From a virus: DNA of 25,065 nucleotides. The translations under genes were made by a program, and so were the position numbers. The notes under the pieces were generated by a model. It saw only the letters and a list, made by a program, of their open reading frames with translations. It searched no databases and was not told where the DNA came from. This document shows, piece by piece, positions 1 through 10,135 of this stretch; within the stretch, counting starts at the first letter, position 1; each line of letters starts with the position of its first letter. The DNA lies in the IMG/VR virus record IMGVR_UViG_3300028025_004957, positions 1 through 25,065 of that record; one strand, 5' to 3'.

Positions 1-308
1 GTTAATCTGTTTTGTGAGACTCCATCATAGTATAATGATGATGCTAAAGAACTAGTATTTAAATTTTGATTACTAGATGAATAATTTTGGTAGAATAAAT
101 GATTTATCTGTGAATAGATCAATCTTTCATATTGGCCTTCTGTGACTGGATCATATTTAGTTGAAAAGGAACCAGTTATGTTGGTTCCTTTGTATAACTT
201 AATATACTGATCTTTAGGGTAGGGACAATATTCAAAAACCCAATTTTTATTGGCTACATATGGAACGGAAATTACATCCGATCTCTTCAATCTTTTAAAT
301 GAAGCCAT
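1..308 (-). CDS. Virion structural protein, N-terminal part (runs off the window)
   Basis: The first 102 codons of a gene that continues beyond base 1. The start ATG (MASFKRLKRSDV) lies 14 nt after the stop of the preceding structural gene. The reading frame is open to the window edge. It is rich in Ser, Asn, Tyr and aromatic residues, like the other tail proteins upstream. No catalytic motif is visible. Its position at the end of a baseplate block suggests a baseplate or tail-associated virion protein; this is inference from context. Confidence 0.7.
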   Translation of the reverse strand, partial: MASFKRLKRSDVISVPYVANKNWVFEYCPYPKDQYIKLYKGTNITGSFSTKYDPVTEGQYERLIYSQINHLFYQNYSSSNQNLNTSSLASSLYYDGVSQNRL

Positions 309-321
309 TTATAATAGTTTT

Positions 322-1323
322 TTAATAGTCTAATTTAACTCTAATTAATGCTTCTTTAGTAAAGTCTTTAATTAAAGGACGAGATAATTTAGCAACAGCT
401 AATAATTCATTATTATCATTATACATACCTACAGTAGTCATATAAGTCTGTGGGTTGTCAATTAATGTATCATATAATAAACTACCACTGTCATTTATAA
501 CTGATGGGTTTGTTGTATAATTAAATTCGTTATTTTTAACTCTAGTAAAGAAATAACGTGATGACACGGTTTCTTGTGATTGTAATGTAAATGATTTAGC
601 AGCCGAACCACTAATAGCCTTATACATGCTTATTAGATTTGGATTACTTGAAGTACCATTACCTGTATTTACACTTAGACCTATACCTCCTGAGCCTGAA
701 TTTAAAGATAGTGCTTTTGGATTTAATAAAATAACACCTAAATCAGGAAATAATAAACCATAACTACCAGAAACACCAGCTAATGATGCAGCCGCAGTAC
801 CTGTACTGCCTGAAATTAAGGTATAATAACGATTAGATCCAATAAAATTAGTAACAGATCCATTTGTTATACTATCATCAGTTAGACTAAGCATTGTTCT
901 GCCGTAATCCGAACCAGATAATTGTAAAGTTAATGAACCCGGCTTAATTGATTCTTTAAAACGAGAACGAGCAATATTTAAAGCAAAGAAATGTTCTGAT
1001 GTAATTCCGTTAAAAGTAAATGCAGAATTTTCATCATTGTAAATCAAACTTCTATATTGACCATAAGTAATACGAGTTGGAGTAATATCAGCTACTGATG
1101 AATTTATATCTGATGAACCACTTCCGCTAACATGTCCATATTGAATAGCAAATTGGAGAGATGAAGTAGTTGATGTATCATATACATTTAAGTAATATAA
1201 ACTTGTAACTAAACTAGATGTAAAAAATGTAGTCAAACTAGCAGTATCTGCTGTCCACATCCCTCTTACTACTGTTTCTGAACTTATTACTGAATCATCA
1301 GTATTATATCTAACAAATGACAT
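322..1323 (-). CDS. Tail/baseplate-associated virion structural protein
   Basis: A 333-residue Ser/Gly/Thr-rich protein without signal peptide or membrane segment. Its C-terminal third (about residues 255-333) has an RYFFTRVKNNEFNYTTNPS-type stretch, then TVGMYNDNNELLAVAKLSRP and a terminal ALIRVKLDY. From memory this resembles structural proteins of marine and freshwater T4-like phages; I could not run a search. It starts 1 nt after the stop of the 220-residue gene, so it is translated from the same late message. The exact virion location is unknown. Confidence 0.7.
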   Translation of the reverse strand: MSFVRYNTDDSVISSETVVRGMWTADTASLTTFFTSSLVTSLYYLNVYDTSTTSSLQFAIQYGHVSGSGSSDINSSVADITPTRITYGQYRSLIYNDENSAFTFNGITSEHFFALNIARSRFKESIKPGSLTLQLSGSDYGRTMLSLTDDSITNGSVTNFIGSNRYYTLISGSTGTAAASLAGVSGSYGLLFPDLGVILLNPKALSLNSGSGGIGLSVNTGNGTSSNPNLISMYKAISGSAAKSFTLQSQETVSSRYFFTRVKNNEFNYTTNPSVINDSGSLLYDTLIDNPQTYMTTVGMYNDNNELLAVAKLSRPLIKDFTKEALIRVKLDY

Positions 1324-1324
1324 A

Positions 1325-1987
1325 TTATATGTTGTTTACTTTAATTATGTTTACTGGGATTGTAATTCTAGCACCAGAATCTCTACCAATTACAGTTATT
1401 GTAGTTGATAATTGAGTAGCTGAAGTACCAAATAAGGTATTAACTGTAGTACCGGTTAATGTAAATGAAGTTCCAAGAACTGATTTACTTAATTTAGTAC
1501 CAGTAGTTGTATTAGCATCTGTTGTAGGAGTAGTAGTTGTAACTCCAACTCCACTAAAATCAGATAATAATCTAATATCTGAAATTGTTGCTGTGTATCC
1601 GTTAGCTTCAAATGTTGAAGTAGCTCCTAAATAATTTAATGTTTGAGGAGTAATAGTTAAGCTAGCACCTTGACGTAATGATATTGTGTTGTAACCTAAT
1701 GAAATAACAGGTAATTTTGAAGTACCACGAGGTAAAGTAACCAATTTATAACGCATGATTTGCGCCTCATCAGGAAATGCTTCTAACATAGGCATAGCTT
1801 CAATAGCTTCACCATAAAATGCTGATCCAGACGGGTGAGTAGGATTATATAGAGTATAATCTATTTCATCATCAGCTAATGAAAATTGGGTAATTTGGAA
1901 AGAACCGTCATTTCTAGCTAGTAACTCACGTCCCTTTTTAGTTAATATAGCATCTACGGTTACGGTAGTGTTATTTAAAATTGCCAT
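1325..1987 (-). CDS. Virion structural protein with Ig-like C-terminal region
   Basis: A 220-residue protein. The N-terminal part (residues 14-48) reads ILTKKGRELLARNDGSFQ then FSLADDEIDY, a pattern I associate with small structural proteins of T4-like phages. Residues 90-220 are Thr/Ser-rich beta-strand sequence with a run of Thr and Asp, suggesting an Ig-like adhesion or decoration fold (inference). The start ATG follows a leader with no Shine-Dalgarno, and a TATATTTATA-type box lies about 20 nt upstream, so it may be the first gene of a late transcript that includes the next two genes. Confidence 0.7.
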   Translation of the reverse strand: MAILNNTTVTVDAILTKKGRELLARNDGSFQITQFSLADDEIDYTLYNPTHPSGSAFYGEAIEAMPMLEAFPDEAQIMRYKLVTLPRGTSKLPVISLGYNTISLRQGASLTITPQTLNYLGATSTFEANGYTATISDIRLLSDFSGVGVTTTTPTTDANTTTGTKLSKSVLGTSFTLTGTTVNTLFGTSATQLSTTITVIGRDSGARITIPVNIIKVNNI

Positions 1988-2006
1988 AGTTTATCTGTTA
2001 TTTTCG

Positions 2007-2018
2007 TATAAATATATA
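2007..2018 (-). promoter_or_regulatory. Candidate late promoter box TATATATTTATA
   Basis: On the minus strand TATATATTTATA lies 19 nt before the ATG of the 220-residue gene, in a 50-nt gap between genes. Similar boxes precede three other leftward genes. A gp55-like sigma factor is encoded upstream. AT-rich sequence makes chance matches easy. Confidence 0.4.
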
Positions 2019-2037
2019 TATTTTATAATTTTTTTAA

Positions 2038-5000
2038 TTAAAATGTACCCCCACCATTAGTTGTTCCTAAATCAATTAATTTTTGTTTTACTTCTTTAGT
2101 TATAACATCTATATTAGCTAATACACTAGGATGAAGATTATTAGGAATAATAAATCCTAAAGATGTATCTCCTGGTTTTTTGTCAAATGTTAATATTAAA
2201 TTAGTTTCATCATTTACTTTACTTAATATTAAAAATTTAGTTATATCAGTTTCATTGTATGCTGGTTTATTCAAATTGCTAGGTAATTCTGATGATAAGG
2301 TTAGGTTGAGTTTCTTTGATGTTGAATCCGTAAAAACATTTGATATAGTAGATTCAAAATACCCTCCATTATAGTATATAAGTATAACATCTCCAAATTT
2401 TGGGCTAAAATTATACTCAACTTCACCATAAGTATTATATAAATTATTTTTAGTTATAGGGAGACTTCCACTAGGCATAAATAAATAATCTTTAAAATAA
2501 CTTAAAGAACTATTAAATATTAAATTATTATTTAATGAACCCGATATAAATGGAGCTGGTGCATTATTAAAAGAAGATGTAGCAAATGGATTATTTCCTA
2601 CTTGATATTCAGCTAATTCATTGGAGAAAAATCCTCTTTCTGGGTTAGAAGTATAAGGTTTTATAGATGCGGTAAAATTATTAGTATTAAATCCTCCACT
2701 TCCTGTTATAAACTCATAACTGATTTTATCACCTACTGCAAATGGAGTATAATTGGTACTTACATTGAAAATTAAAGTATCTGATAATTTACTAGTAGGT
2801 GCATCATATACCTCAGCATTAAAATATTGATATGTTGATTCACACCCTGGAGATAAATTTGAGGGGTTAAAAATTCCATAATAATCTTCATCAGTCATAT
2901 ATAATGTAACAGGATTAATAAGATCACATCCTGGACTGTTAATATTTTCAGCTGCTGAAACTAAAACTAGTTGAGTACCTGGGGCTAATACGGTAGGGGA
3001 TAAAGTTCCATTTGCATTGTAAATCTTAGTTTCTACATCTATAAACAAAAAAGTAGGTGAAAAATCTACTTGGAAATATTTGTAATTTGTATATTTAATT
3101 GTTGATTTACCTGATGCTATAAATTTTGTTTCAGTAGCTATTGGATTTTGGGTCCCACCAACTTTATTAATATTAAATGTAAATGATCCTGAAAGATTAA
3201 TTGATGGGAATGAAACTTCAACATCAAATTTAGCATTAAATCTTTGATTACTAGTTTCTTGAATACTATAAGTTGAGAATGTATTTAAATTATTATTATC
3301 TACTTTATAAAAAATATTACCATCATTAAATGTAGTATCAAATGTATCTGTAAGGTTTTGAAAAATTTTATGTATTTTATCACCATTAGTAATAGGATAT
3401 TTTAAAGTACTATCACCATATATAAATCCTCCAGAATTCTTTATTTTAAATAATTTAGATTTAGTATCTCCAGTATAGTTAAAATATAATTTTGAATCTG
3501 AACTACTAGCATACATTATAGGGAAGTATGAATAGCCACTATCGTATATAGGTTTAGAACCATCTGTGGATTTTTGGGATTGATTAGTTGTAGTAGAATT
3601 TCTAGAGCTATCAAATTGAGATACGGTTAAAGATTCTCCAGCTTTAAAAATATTTTGTACTTCATTCCAATTTTTATTCTTTTTATTTAATTCTGTTAAA
3701 TTTCCATTTTCATCAACGAGATATTTTATAAAAACATTATTTCTAAAAGGGAAATTAAAATATGCATTATTACTAATTTGATAAAATAAACCTAATTTTC
3801 TAGTATTATGTTCAATAACAGCCGTCTTACCATAAGAAGAATCCCCAGGATAAGTACCAGATGCTGAGCTATATGTATTAAGTTTTAAACTTGATGCTTT
3901 AGTTCCATCATAACGTGAATTTTGAAATCCTCTTAATGATAAATTACTTTCTTGTAATTCAGCATCTGATGTATATTCATTGAACGAACTTGATAAAAAA
4001 ACATTATTATTTAAAGTAACATAAATTTTTTCAAGTTTTTTCCTTGAATTAGATAATACACTTGAAGAAACATTGTTTAAAGTTACATTGAAATCAGTAT
4101 GATTAAATTCATTTATATTAATTGAATTTGTTGGGTGGAGATACGGATTAGGATTTGAGTTTTCAAATATATTATTTATATTAATATATGAACCTGTAAA
4201 TTCACCAGTATAAAATGATGATTTACTACCTGTTACTTTATTATAATAGTATGTTTTATCTTCTGTAATGGTTGGTCCACTATATTTAGCATCATATGTT
4301 GTTTCTTTTGTTACTTTAGGATGATATACTGGTACTTTATTACGTTCTAAAACTGGTGATTTAATTGTTATACCTGTTAAAGCATTTGTTCTGGCAGGGA
4401 CAAAATCTTTTAACATCTTAAATAAACTATTATCAAAATATTTTACTAATTCAATAAATCCTTTATAATCTAGACGTTTTGCACTACCAGATATAGCTGA
4501 GCTAGCAGAAGTAAAATAGTTCTGTTGGTTTATTAAGTCATCATATGATGATGAAGCCATTAATCTAGGATCTCCTATATATTCATCTAGTGAAAATGTA
4601 GGATAAGTTACTGCAACTGATGCTGATATTCTAGAATTTAATTCTGTTTGAGGGCTAAATGATAAATCAACAAAATGTAAATCAGTTGATGTAAAATCTG
4701 ATGAAGCTGTAGATGGTTGCTGTAATGATATAAACGGAGATAAAACACTACCAGTTATAGTATTATTTTGGATTGTTATTTTATCGTTATCATATCCTTT
4801 TAATTGGTTTTTCTTTGTAGAACCACCAAATTCATTTGGAGAAAATATACTACTAGTAACACCAAATGTAGTTATTAATTCTTGTAAACCAGTTGATGTA
4901 CCCTTTGTTTTAGATAATAAAGGTATATTATGGTATATTCTTTTAAATGTTTCAGCTAATAAATCTTTTTTAGGTACGTTATTTAAATAACTACTTGTTA

Positions 5001-6501
5001 CTGAAAAGTCATCTGTAAATAATGTACTTCCATTATTTGATCCTCCAATATAGTCTTCAAAGTCATTATCTCCTTTACTGTTATATAATTTAACACCTAA
5101 CGAACGTAAAGCATCATATACTATATCTTTAGAAACACCTTTTTCAAGATTGTTATCTGCATTATATAATTCATTAATTGATGTAATATAAATCCATATA
5201 TTATCAAAATAATGTCCAATCATATCAGTAAAAGTATAATATGATTGATAATTTAATGGGTCATTCTTTACATAAGCGGGAGCAATATTATATAAATGAT
5301 CTAAATTATTTTCATCATATTCATTAGCTGATGATGTATAATTATTATACCAAGTATTAGCTGAAGCTGTAGTAGATAATATAAAGGGTTTTGTTGAGGT
5401 TGTTTTAGGCCATGCATATGAAGATGATTCATAATACAAATAATTCTCAAATCCATCAAATTTAGAAACAATATCATCAATATTCTGCTTAATTGATGCA
5501 GTTTGTTCATTTTTTAAAATATTTGTAGAACCAGTTATAACATTTATGTTATTATTATAGTCTTCAATTTGTTTTACTTTACTATAAAATATTTCTAAAC
5601 GTTTTTTAGCAGAACTAAAGTGAATAAAATTATTAAAAGAAGTATAATCTATATTTAAATCATATGAGTTATCATTCATATAATTTAATACTTGACGATA
5701 GGATGAACCAGTCAACGAAGATACTAATGATGAATAATTTTCATACTTAGTTCCTAAATTCTGTTTTATATCTATATCAATATCAAAATTTGGACCTTTT
5801 AATTGAGGAGTAGGTGCAGGAATTATTGAAGTGTCTAAGTTTATATTAAAGACATAAGGTTCAATAATTTCTTCTGTTACCCATACTGTTGATTTTAAAT
5901 CAACATTTAACGGTAAAGGTTCATATAATTTTAATAATATACTAGGAGTTTGAGAGTTTTCATCTATTATAGCATTAACTATTAATATTTGAGTATTATT
6001 AGATTGGTTTAATAAAAATGATTTTTGTTCTACTGAATTAGTTAATAAGTTAATTACAGAATTTCCTCTAGTAACTAAATTATCTGATGTTATATCAGCT
6101 GAATTAATTCTTATTTCAGTACGATCATCAGATATTTCTTGAATAAATAAATTTATAGAAGGGTCTAATGAAGTAGATTTAAAGAAATTATATTGAGATA
6201 AAAACTCGCCTGAAATATAATTTAGGGATTGAATATCATTAACAGGATCTATTTCTATTACAGGAATACTTCCATTAGGATTTAAACCAAAATTATTAGC
6301 GGATTTAAAATTTTTATAATCTAAATTAGAATATACTAAATTTTGATTCAGATCATATATAAATAATTCTATATAATCTTTATTATACCCAAACGTTTGA
6401 TTAATAGTTTGAGTATTTAAAAGATTTTGGTCTTCATTTTTTATTCTAGATATTCTTTGAATATCATTTATATTCCCTATAATTTTAATATTATCGGCCA
6501 T
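2038..6501 (-). CDS. Very large baseplate/tail structural protein (1487 aa)
   Basis: The largest gene of the window, extremely rich in Asn, Ser, Tyr and Thr with little Cys, no signal peptide and no membrane segment. Residues 35-110 contain a GYNKDYIELFIYDLNQNL stretch and GEFLSQYNFF. Residues 420-490 (DMIGHYFDNIWIYI to DALRSLGVKLYN) and 515-560 (RIYHNIPLLSKTKGT to LQELITTFG) look like the conserved helical core. The rest is long beta-rich insertions. It sits downstream of gp25- and gp6-like genes, where T4 has gp7, so it may be a wedge-side baseplate protein; sequence alone does not prove gp7 homology. The start ATG overlaps the upstream stop in TAATG, suggesting translational coupling. Confidence 0.8.
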   Translation of the reverse strand: MADNIKIIGNINDIQRISRIKNEDQNLLNTQTINQTFGYNKDYIELFIYDLNQNLVYSNLDYKNFKSANNFGLNPNGSIPVIEIDPVNDIQSLNYISGEFLSQYNFFKSTSLDPSINLFIQEISDDRTEIRINSADITSDNLVTRGNSVINLLTNSVEQKSFLLNQSNNTQILIVNAIIDENSQTPSILLKLYEPLPLNVDLKSTVWVTEEIIEPYVFNINLDTSIIPAPTPQLKGPNFDIDIDIKQNLGTKYENYSSLVSSLTGSSYRQVLNYMNDNSYDLNIDYTSFNNFIHFSSAKKRLEIFYSKVKQIEDYNNNINVITGSTNILKNEQTASIKQNIDDIVSKFDGFENYLYYESSSYAWPKTTSTKPFILSTTASANTWYNNYTSSANEYDENNLDHLYNIAPAYVKNDPLNYQSYYTFTDMIGHYFDNIWIYITSINELYNADNNLEKGVSKDIVYDALRSLGVKLYNSKGDNDFEDYIGGSNNGSTLFTDDFSVTSSYLNNVPKKDLLAETFKRIYHNIPLLSKTKGTSTGLQELITTFGVTSSIFSPNEFGGSTKKNQLKGYDNDKITIQNNTITGSVLSPFISLQQPSTASSDFTSTDLHFVDLSFSPQTELNSRISASVAVTYPTFSLDEYIGDPRLMASSSYDDLINQQNYFTSASSAISGSAKRLDYKGFIELVKYFDNSLFKMLKDFVPARTNALTGITIKSPVLERNKVPVYHPKVTKETTYDAKYSGPTITEDKTYYYNKVTGSKSSFYTGEFTGSYININNIFENSNPNPYLHPTNSININEFNHTDFNVTLNNVSSSVLSNSRKKLEKIYVTLNNNVFLSSSFNEYTSDAELQESNLSLRGFQNSRYDGTKASSLKLNTYSSASGTYPGDSSYGKTAVIEHNTRKLGLFYQISNNAYFNFPFRNNVFIKYLVDENGNLTELNKKNKNWNEVQNIFKAGESLTVSQFDSSRNSTTTNQSQKSTDGSKPIYDSGYSYFPIMYASSSDSKLYFNYTGDTKSKLFKIKNSGGFIYGDSTLKYPITNGDKIHKIFQNLTDTFDTTFNDGNIFYKVDNNNLNTFSTYSIQETSNQRFNAKFDVEVSFPSINLSGSFTFNINKVGGTQNPIATETKFIASGKSTIKYTNYKYFQVDFSPTFLFIDVETKIYNANGTLSPTVLAPGTQLVLVSAAENINSPGCDLINPVTLYMTDEDYYGIFNPSNLSPGCESTYQYFNAEVYDAPTSKLSDTLIFNVSTNYTPFAVGDKISYEFITGSGGFNTNNFTASIKPYTSNPERGFFSNELAEYQVGNNPFATSSFNNAPAPFISGSLNNNLIFNSSLSYFKDYLFMPSGSLPITKNNLYNTYGEVEYNFSPKFGDVILIYYNGGYFESTISNVFTDSTSKKLNLTLSSELPSNLNKPAYNETDITKFLILSKVNDETNLILTFDKKPGDTSLGFIIPNNLHPSVLANIDVITKEVKQKLIDLGTTNGGGTF

Positions 6502-6833
6502 TATTTTTTATTTAAATCTAATAATGTTTTATTAGCATCTAATAACTCACTTCTTAATGTTGTAATTTCATTTAATAAAGCTTGAATATCATTTTCTTCA
6601 CTTAATTTAATTCCTAGATATTCAGCAGTTTTATTTAAAATATATTTATGAGATTCTACATCTCCTTCTTTAGGAATTTGATAAAATAAATCTTCATATA
6701 TTTGAAAAAAATCACTTAATGTAATATCTCCTTGAGATTGTTGAGTACCTACTAATTGTTTAAATCTAGTATCAACTACCTTTTCAAAATTATTTTTTCC
6801 AAAAACATTCTTATCAAAAGATATTTGAGTCAT
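6501..6833 (-). CDS. Small baseplate-region protein with C-terminal coiled coil
   Basis: A 110-residue protein. Residues 78-110 (NDIQALLNEITTLRSELLDAN) have heptad spacing of Leu/Ile and probably form a coiled coil. The N-terminal half has no recognised domain. The stop overlaps the next start by one base, and its own ATG overlaps the stop of the 358-residue gene, so it is co-translated with two structural proteins. A chaperone or connector role for the giant neighbour is possible, but this is inference. Confidence 0.65.
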   Translation of the reverse strand: MTQISFDKNVFGKNNFEKVVDTRFKQLVGTQQSQGDITLSDFFQIYEDLFYQIPKEGDVESHKYILNKTAEYLGIKLSEENDIQALLNEITTLRSELLDANKTLLDLNKK

Positions 6834-7909
6834 TATCTTATTACTTTGAAATAATTATTATCTTCATGTATTATTGTACTTCCACTTACTATGGTTTTAA
6901 TTAATATACTATAGTATCTTTCAGGTTGTAAACCATTCATGTATAAGTTAAAATAATTACCTGTTGAATCAGCTGATAGTTTGGTAAAAGTAGTATCAAA
7001 ATCAATTACAAATTCTTCAGTTTTAATATCTTTAATAGCGTAATATGAAGATGTAGGTAATAACTTATTATTTAAATATAATGAAGATGTTTGAAATGTC
7101 CTAGTAGGATATTTATCTCGTACATTTACTTTAAAACGGTTAACTGAATCTTCTTGGAACTCACCTTTATTGTTTGCTAATGAAATAAATATATTATCTG
7201 ATTGGACTGTAGTTAAAGAACCGGTAGAATAAGAAAAATCATTCCATCTAAATTCTAAACATGGAGGATAAATTGTGTGAGTATCAGTAGAAAAATATTT
7301 AAGCTCAAATGTTGAACTTGTAGAAAATTCTAATGAACTAGAATGTTTAACAATAAATCCGTTTTGATAATAACTAGAACTAATAGCATTAGTTACATCT
7401 AATTCAATATCTTTATTAGTTGTATAAGTAAAAGATTGAGTAGAAATTAAATTACTCCCAGTCCACCAACTTCCACCTCCAATATTAGTTCCACTGTACG
7501 CATTTGTAGCATTTGCAACGGATGAGGTAAATACACTTCCACTTAAATTATCTCTATACTTCCAACTAACTCCATCTGTAATAGAAGGTGTATTAGCAGC
7601 ACGTCCTGTACCCATATTCCAAGAACCTGATATTGGGGAACAATATAAAGTATAATCTAATGGAATTTCTGATGCGTTAGCTAAATATAACTTTAAATAT
7701 GCTTTATATGTAGATGGGGTAATTTTATTAGTTAATAAATCAGATATTTCAGTATTAGAAAATGCTAGTAGTATTCTAGAAACTTCCCCAGTACTTTCAA
7801 TAGATTCATATAAACTTATATCTAATATTTCATCTAACCCAGCGTTTTTTGTTGGATAATATGAATATATAGAAGCGTCTTTTGTAGGAAAAATTTTATA
7901 TACTGCCAT
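6833..7909 (-). CDS. DNRLRE/CBM-like beta-sandwich structural protein
   Basis: A 358-residue protein starting MAVYKIFPTKDASIYSYYP and continuing with an NAGLDEILDISLY stretch and a VSRILLAFS strand. This 'P-x-x-D-a-x-I ... N-x-G ... R-x-L-L-x-F' layout in residues 5-60, with a Trp-rich segment GSWNMGTGR near residue 95, is typical of DNRLRE or carbohydrate-binding beta-sandwich domains. Residues 215-358 form a second beta-rich domain. It lies between the gp6-like gene and the giant structural gene. It is probably a baseplate or fibre-attachment component that may touch glycans. Domain call from pattern memory only. Confidence 0.6.
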   Translation of the reverse strand: MAVYKIFPTKDASIYSYYPTKNAGLDEILDISLYESIESTGEVSRILLAFSNTEISDLLTNKITPSTYKAYLKLYLANASEIPLDYTLYCSPISGSWNMGTGRAANTPSITDGVSWKYRDNLSGSVFTSSVANATNAYSGTNIGGGSWWTGSNLISTQSFTYTTNKDIELDVTNAISSSYYQNGFIVKHSSSLEFSTSSTFELKYFSTDTHTIYPPCLEFRWNDFSYSTGSLTTVQSDNIFISLANNKGEFQEDSVNRFKVNVRDKYPTRTFQTSSLYLNNKLLPTSSYYAIKDIKTEEFVIDFDTTFTKLSADSTGNYFNLYMNGLQPERYYSILIKTIVSGSTIIHEDNNYFKVIR

Positions 7910-7911
7910 GT

Positions 7912-9717
7912 TTAATATGTAATTATTCTACCGTTTATATCATTATCTGGAAAACGAATTTCAAATATACTAGGATCTATTGATGGATATACAATATTAT
8001 TCCTAGTAGCTGAAGTGATATCATATCCATATGGAGAATAATCTCCTCCTTGTTTATTTGTAATTTCTATCTTATGGACTGATCTAACGCCAGGTACCTT
8101 TAATAAAAGCGCATTAATCTCGGATATAATCACCGGTTGATTTATTTGCCATGAGTCTATGTTAAAATAATCTTTTATTTGAGATATGCAATTAGATAAT
8201 AATTCTTTATTATTATAGCTTGGATCAGCATTAATCTCAAAATCAACTCCTATATTGATATAAAATGCATTTTTGATGTTTATAGCATCAGTAATCATTC
8301 TATATTGATTAAGATATATTTTTAAATTATTCTTTAATGTATTATTAGCACTTATTAACTTTTTTGTTGAATTATATCCTAAAACATATAGGTCTAAACT
8401 CAATGGATTGCTATTTAATAAATTACCGGTTGAATTAAATATTTCTTGTGTGATATATGCTTTTGCTATATTACCATATTGAGGAGGTAAACTTAAAGTT
8501 CTAATTATATAGTCTTCTTTAGTTACAGCTCTATTCTGTGCTGTATAGGCACTTAGAGTATTTAAACGAATTTCTTCTACTGTATCTCCTCCTCTCCCTC
8601 CAGTAGCTGGTGATGGGTTATTAACTAATAAATTACCAATTATTAAAGTTTTTATCCCAGCATCAGATGGGCTATATTTAAACCATCCGGAAGATGATGT
8701 AGTATCTAATGTAGTTAATGAATTTGCAGGAATATTAGATTCTATACCTCCACCAACTAAATATTTTATATTTAAATTAGTAGAAGGAGCTATACCATAA
8801 CTTTTAGTATAAAAAATAGAGGCTTTATTATAATTACCTGCAGTATCTGCTATACTAGGTATTAATCCTAAATTAATATTATTTGGGGTAGGAATAATGC
8901 TTGTATCAACTTTGTTAGAAACACCAGCACCAAATTGTAATTCAATAGAACCAGAGTTTTTAATTCTAGTAACAAATCGTTTAGGGACTTGTTGGAGATT
9001 CATTAAATAGTTAATTCCATCACTTCCAGATGTAGGATTTAATGAACCTGAAAATATGACGTTTTGGGCCAAATATGGAACTTCATACCATTTATCACCA
9101 TCACTACCAGTAACAGCCAATATTTGAATTATATTATTATCATTTATTGTAACTGAGTTGAATTTTGTAGGAGAATTAAATACCGCTGTATATTCTTTTA
9201 TTTCAGCAGATATTACAGGTACTGACTTTTTAATTAAAAAATAATCAGTATTATAATAAGTTATCTCAGCAGATGAAGTATATGAAAAATCTATATCTTC
9301 TGTGGTAATAAATTTAGCAAAATCTGTATTACTAGTTACTGTAGTATTAGCAGGAATTAAAAGAGAATATGATAAATCTGGAGAACCACTTACAGAAGGA
9401 ATTAATTGGTAAATATCAACATTTGTAGTTGATGCATAAGATGATTTAGGTACATACCCAAATGAATAAGCTAAATTATATAAACTTTCTTTTTCTTTTG
9501 CTAAATTTAAAAAGTTTTCTTGAATTTGGGAATCAATATAAAACGAAGAAACATCACCAACATATGATGCCATTTCAATAAACATATTTCCTGGAGATGC
9601 ATCTGAAAAATCATTATATGTTTCTGGAAAATATGTTTTAGCAAATTCTTGAAGAGATGCTTTAAAATCACTAAATGATTTATTTACATATTTAATATTT
9701 TTATCTTCGTTTATCAT
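7912..9717 (-). CDS. Baseplate wedge protein, gp6/J-like
   Basis: A 601-residue homologue of the T4 gp6 / baseplate J family, whose copies form the inner ring of the contractile-tail baseplate. The N-terminal hallmark is visible at residues 25-90: YFPETYNDFSDASPGNMFIEM, ASYVGDVSSFYIDSQIQENF and YNLAYSFGYVPKSS. The C-terminal region (about residues 390-560) holds the J-like core with AQNRAVTKEDYIIRTLSLPP and a VPGVRSVHKIEI strand. The ATG overlaps the end of the gp25-like gene by 4 nt, matching the T4 gene order 25-6. Confidence in the family is high; the symbol is left blank because numbering differs between phages. Confidence 0.9.
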   Translation of the reverse strand: MINEDKNIKYVNKSFSDFKASLQEFAKTYFPETYNDFSDASPGNMFIEMASYVGDVSSFYIDSQIQENFLNLAKEKESLYNLAYSFGYVPKSSYASTTNVDIYQLIPSVSGSPDLSYSLLIPANTTVTSNTDFAKFITTEDIDFSYTSSAEITYYNTDYFLIKKSVPVISAEIKEYTAVFNSPTKFNSVTINDNNIIQILAVTGSDGDKWYEVPYLAQNVIFSGSLNPTSGSDGINYLMNLQQVPKRFVTRIKNSGSIELQFGAGVSNKVDTSIIPTPNNINLGLIPSIADTAGNYNKASIFYTKSYGIAPSTNLNIKYLVGGGIESNIPANSLTTLDTTSSSGWFKYSPSDAGIKTLIIGNLLVNNPSPATGGRGGDTVEEIRLNTLSAYTAQNRAVTKEDYIIRTLSLPPQYGNIAKAYITQEIFNSTGNLLNSNPLSLDLYVLGYNSTKKLISANNTLKNNLKIYLNQYRMITDAINIKNAFYINIGVDFEINADPSYNNKELLSNCISQIKDYFNIDSWQINQPVIISEINALLLKVPGVRSVHKIEITNKQGGDYSPYGYDITSATRNNIVYPSIDPSIFEIRFPDNDINGRIITY

Positions 9718-10133
9718 TGTAATGTTGAAAAGTCAATTATAATATTATCTGTTGTTCCTGAAAGTTTCAATTGGTAAATAACATTAACATATATTGTATT
9801 TCTATCAGTATCTGGTGTTATTTCTATGTTAGTTATAGTAACTTCAGGAATATAAGTTGATACACTAGTTACTATTTGATTTTCTATTTTTAATAATGTT
9901 TCATTATTTATAGGCTCAAATAATAATCTAGGTAAATCAGCACCAAATTGAGGATTTAATACTCTTTCTCCCTTATATGTTAATAAAAGATTAATTAAAT
10001 TAGATTTAATTTGATCTTTAGTTGAAAATGTACTTTTAAAAACCCCACCTCCATTAAAAGGAATAGATACCCCTATAGCTTTATTTTTATCTAGATCCCT
10101 AGGATCTATTCTTACTACTTGAGGTATTGGCAT
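9714..10133 (-). CDS. Baseplate wedge subunit, gp25/GpW family
   Basis: A 139-residue protein of the gp25 family, the sheath-initiator component of contractile-tail baseplates. The signature is clear: FNGGGVFKSTFSTKDQIKSN, then LLTYKGERVLNPQFGADLPR and LLFEPINNETLLKIENQI, ending in a beta-strand pair with ITNIEITPDTDRNTIYVNV. Length is close to T4 gp25 (132). It directly precedes and overlaps the gp6-like gene by 4 nt. Members of this family carry an old 'lysozyme-like' label from fold similarity, but the role is structural. Confidence 0.92.
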   Translation of the reverse strand: MPIPQVVRIDPRDLDKNKAIGVSIPFNGGGVFKSTFSTKDQIKSNLINLLLTYKGERVLNPQFGADLPRLLFEPINNETLLKIENQIVTSVSTYIPEVTITNIEITPDTDRNTIYVNVIYQLKLSGTTDNIIIDFSTLQ

Positions 10134-10135
10134 GA

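Noticed and set aside
5301-5510. Minus-strand ORF of 69 codons inside the giant gene
   Set aside because: Out-of-frame shadow of the 1487-residue gene, Leu/Ile/His-rich as expected from the shifted frame.
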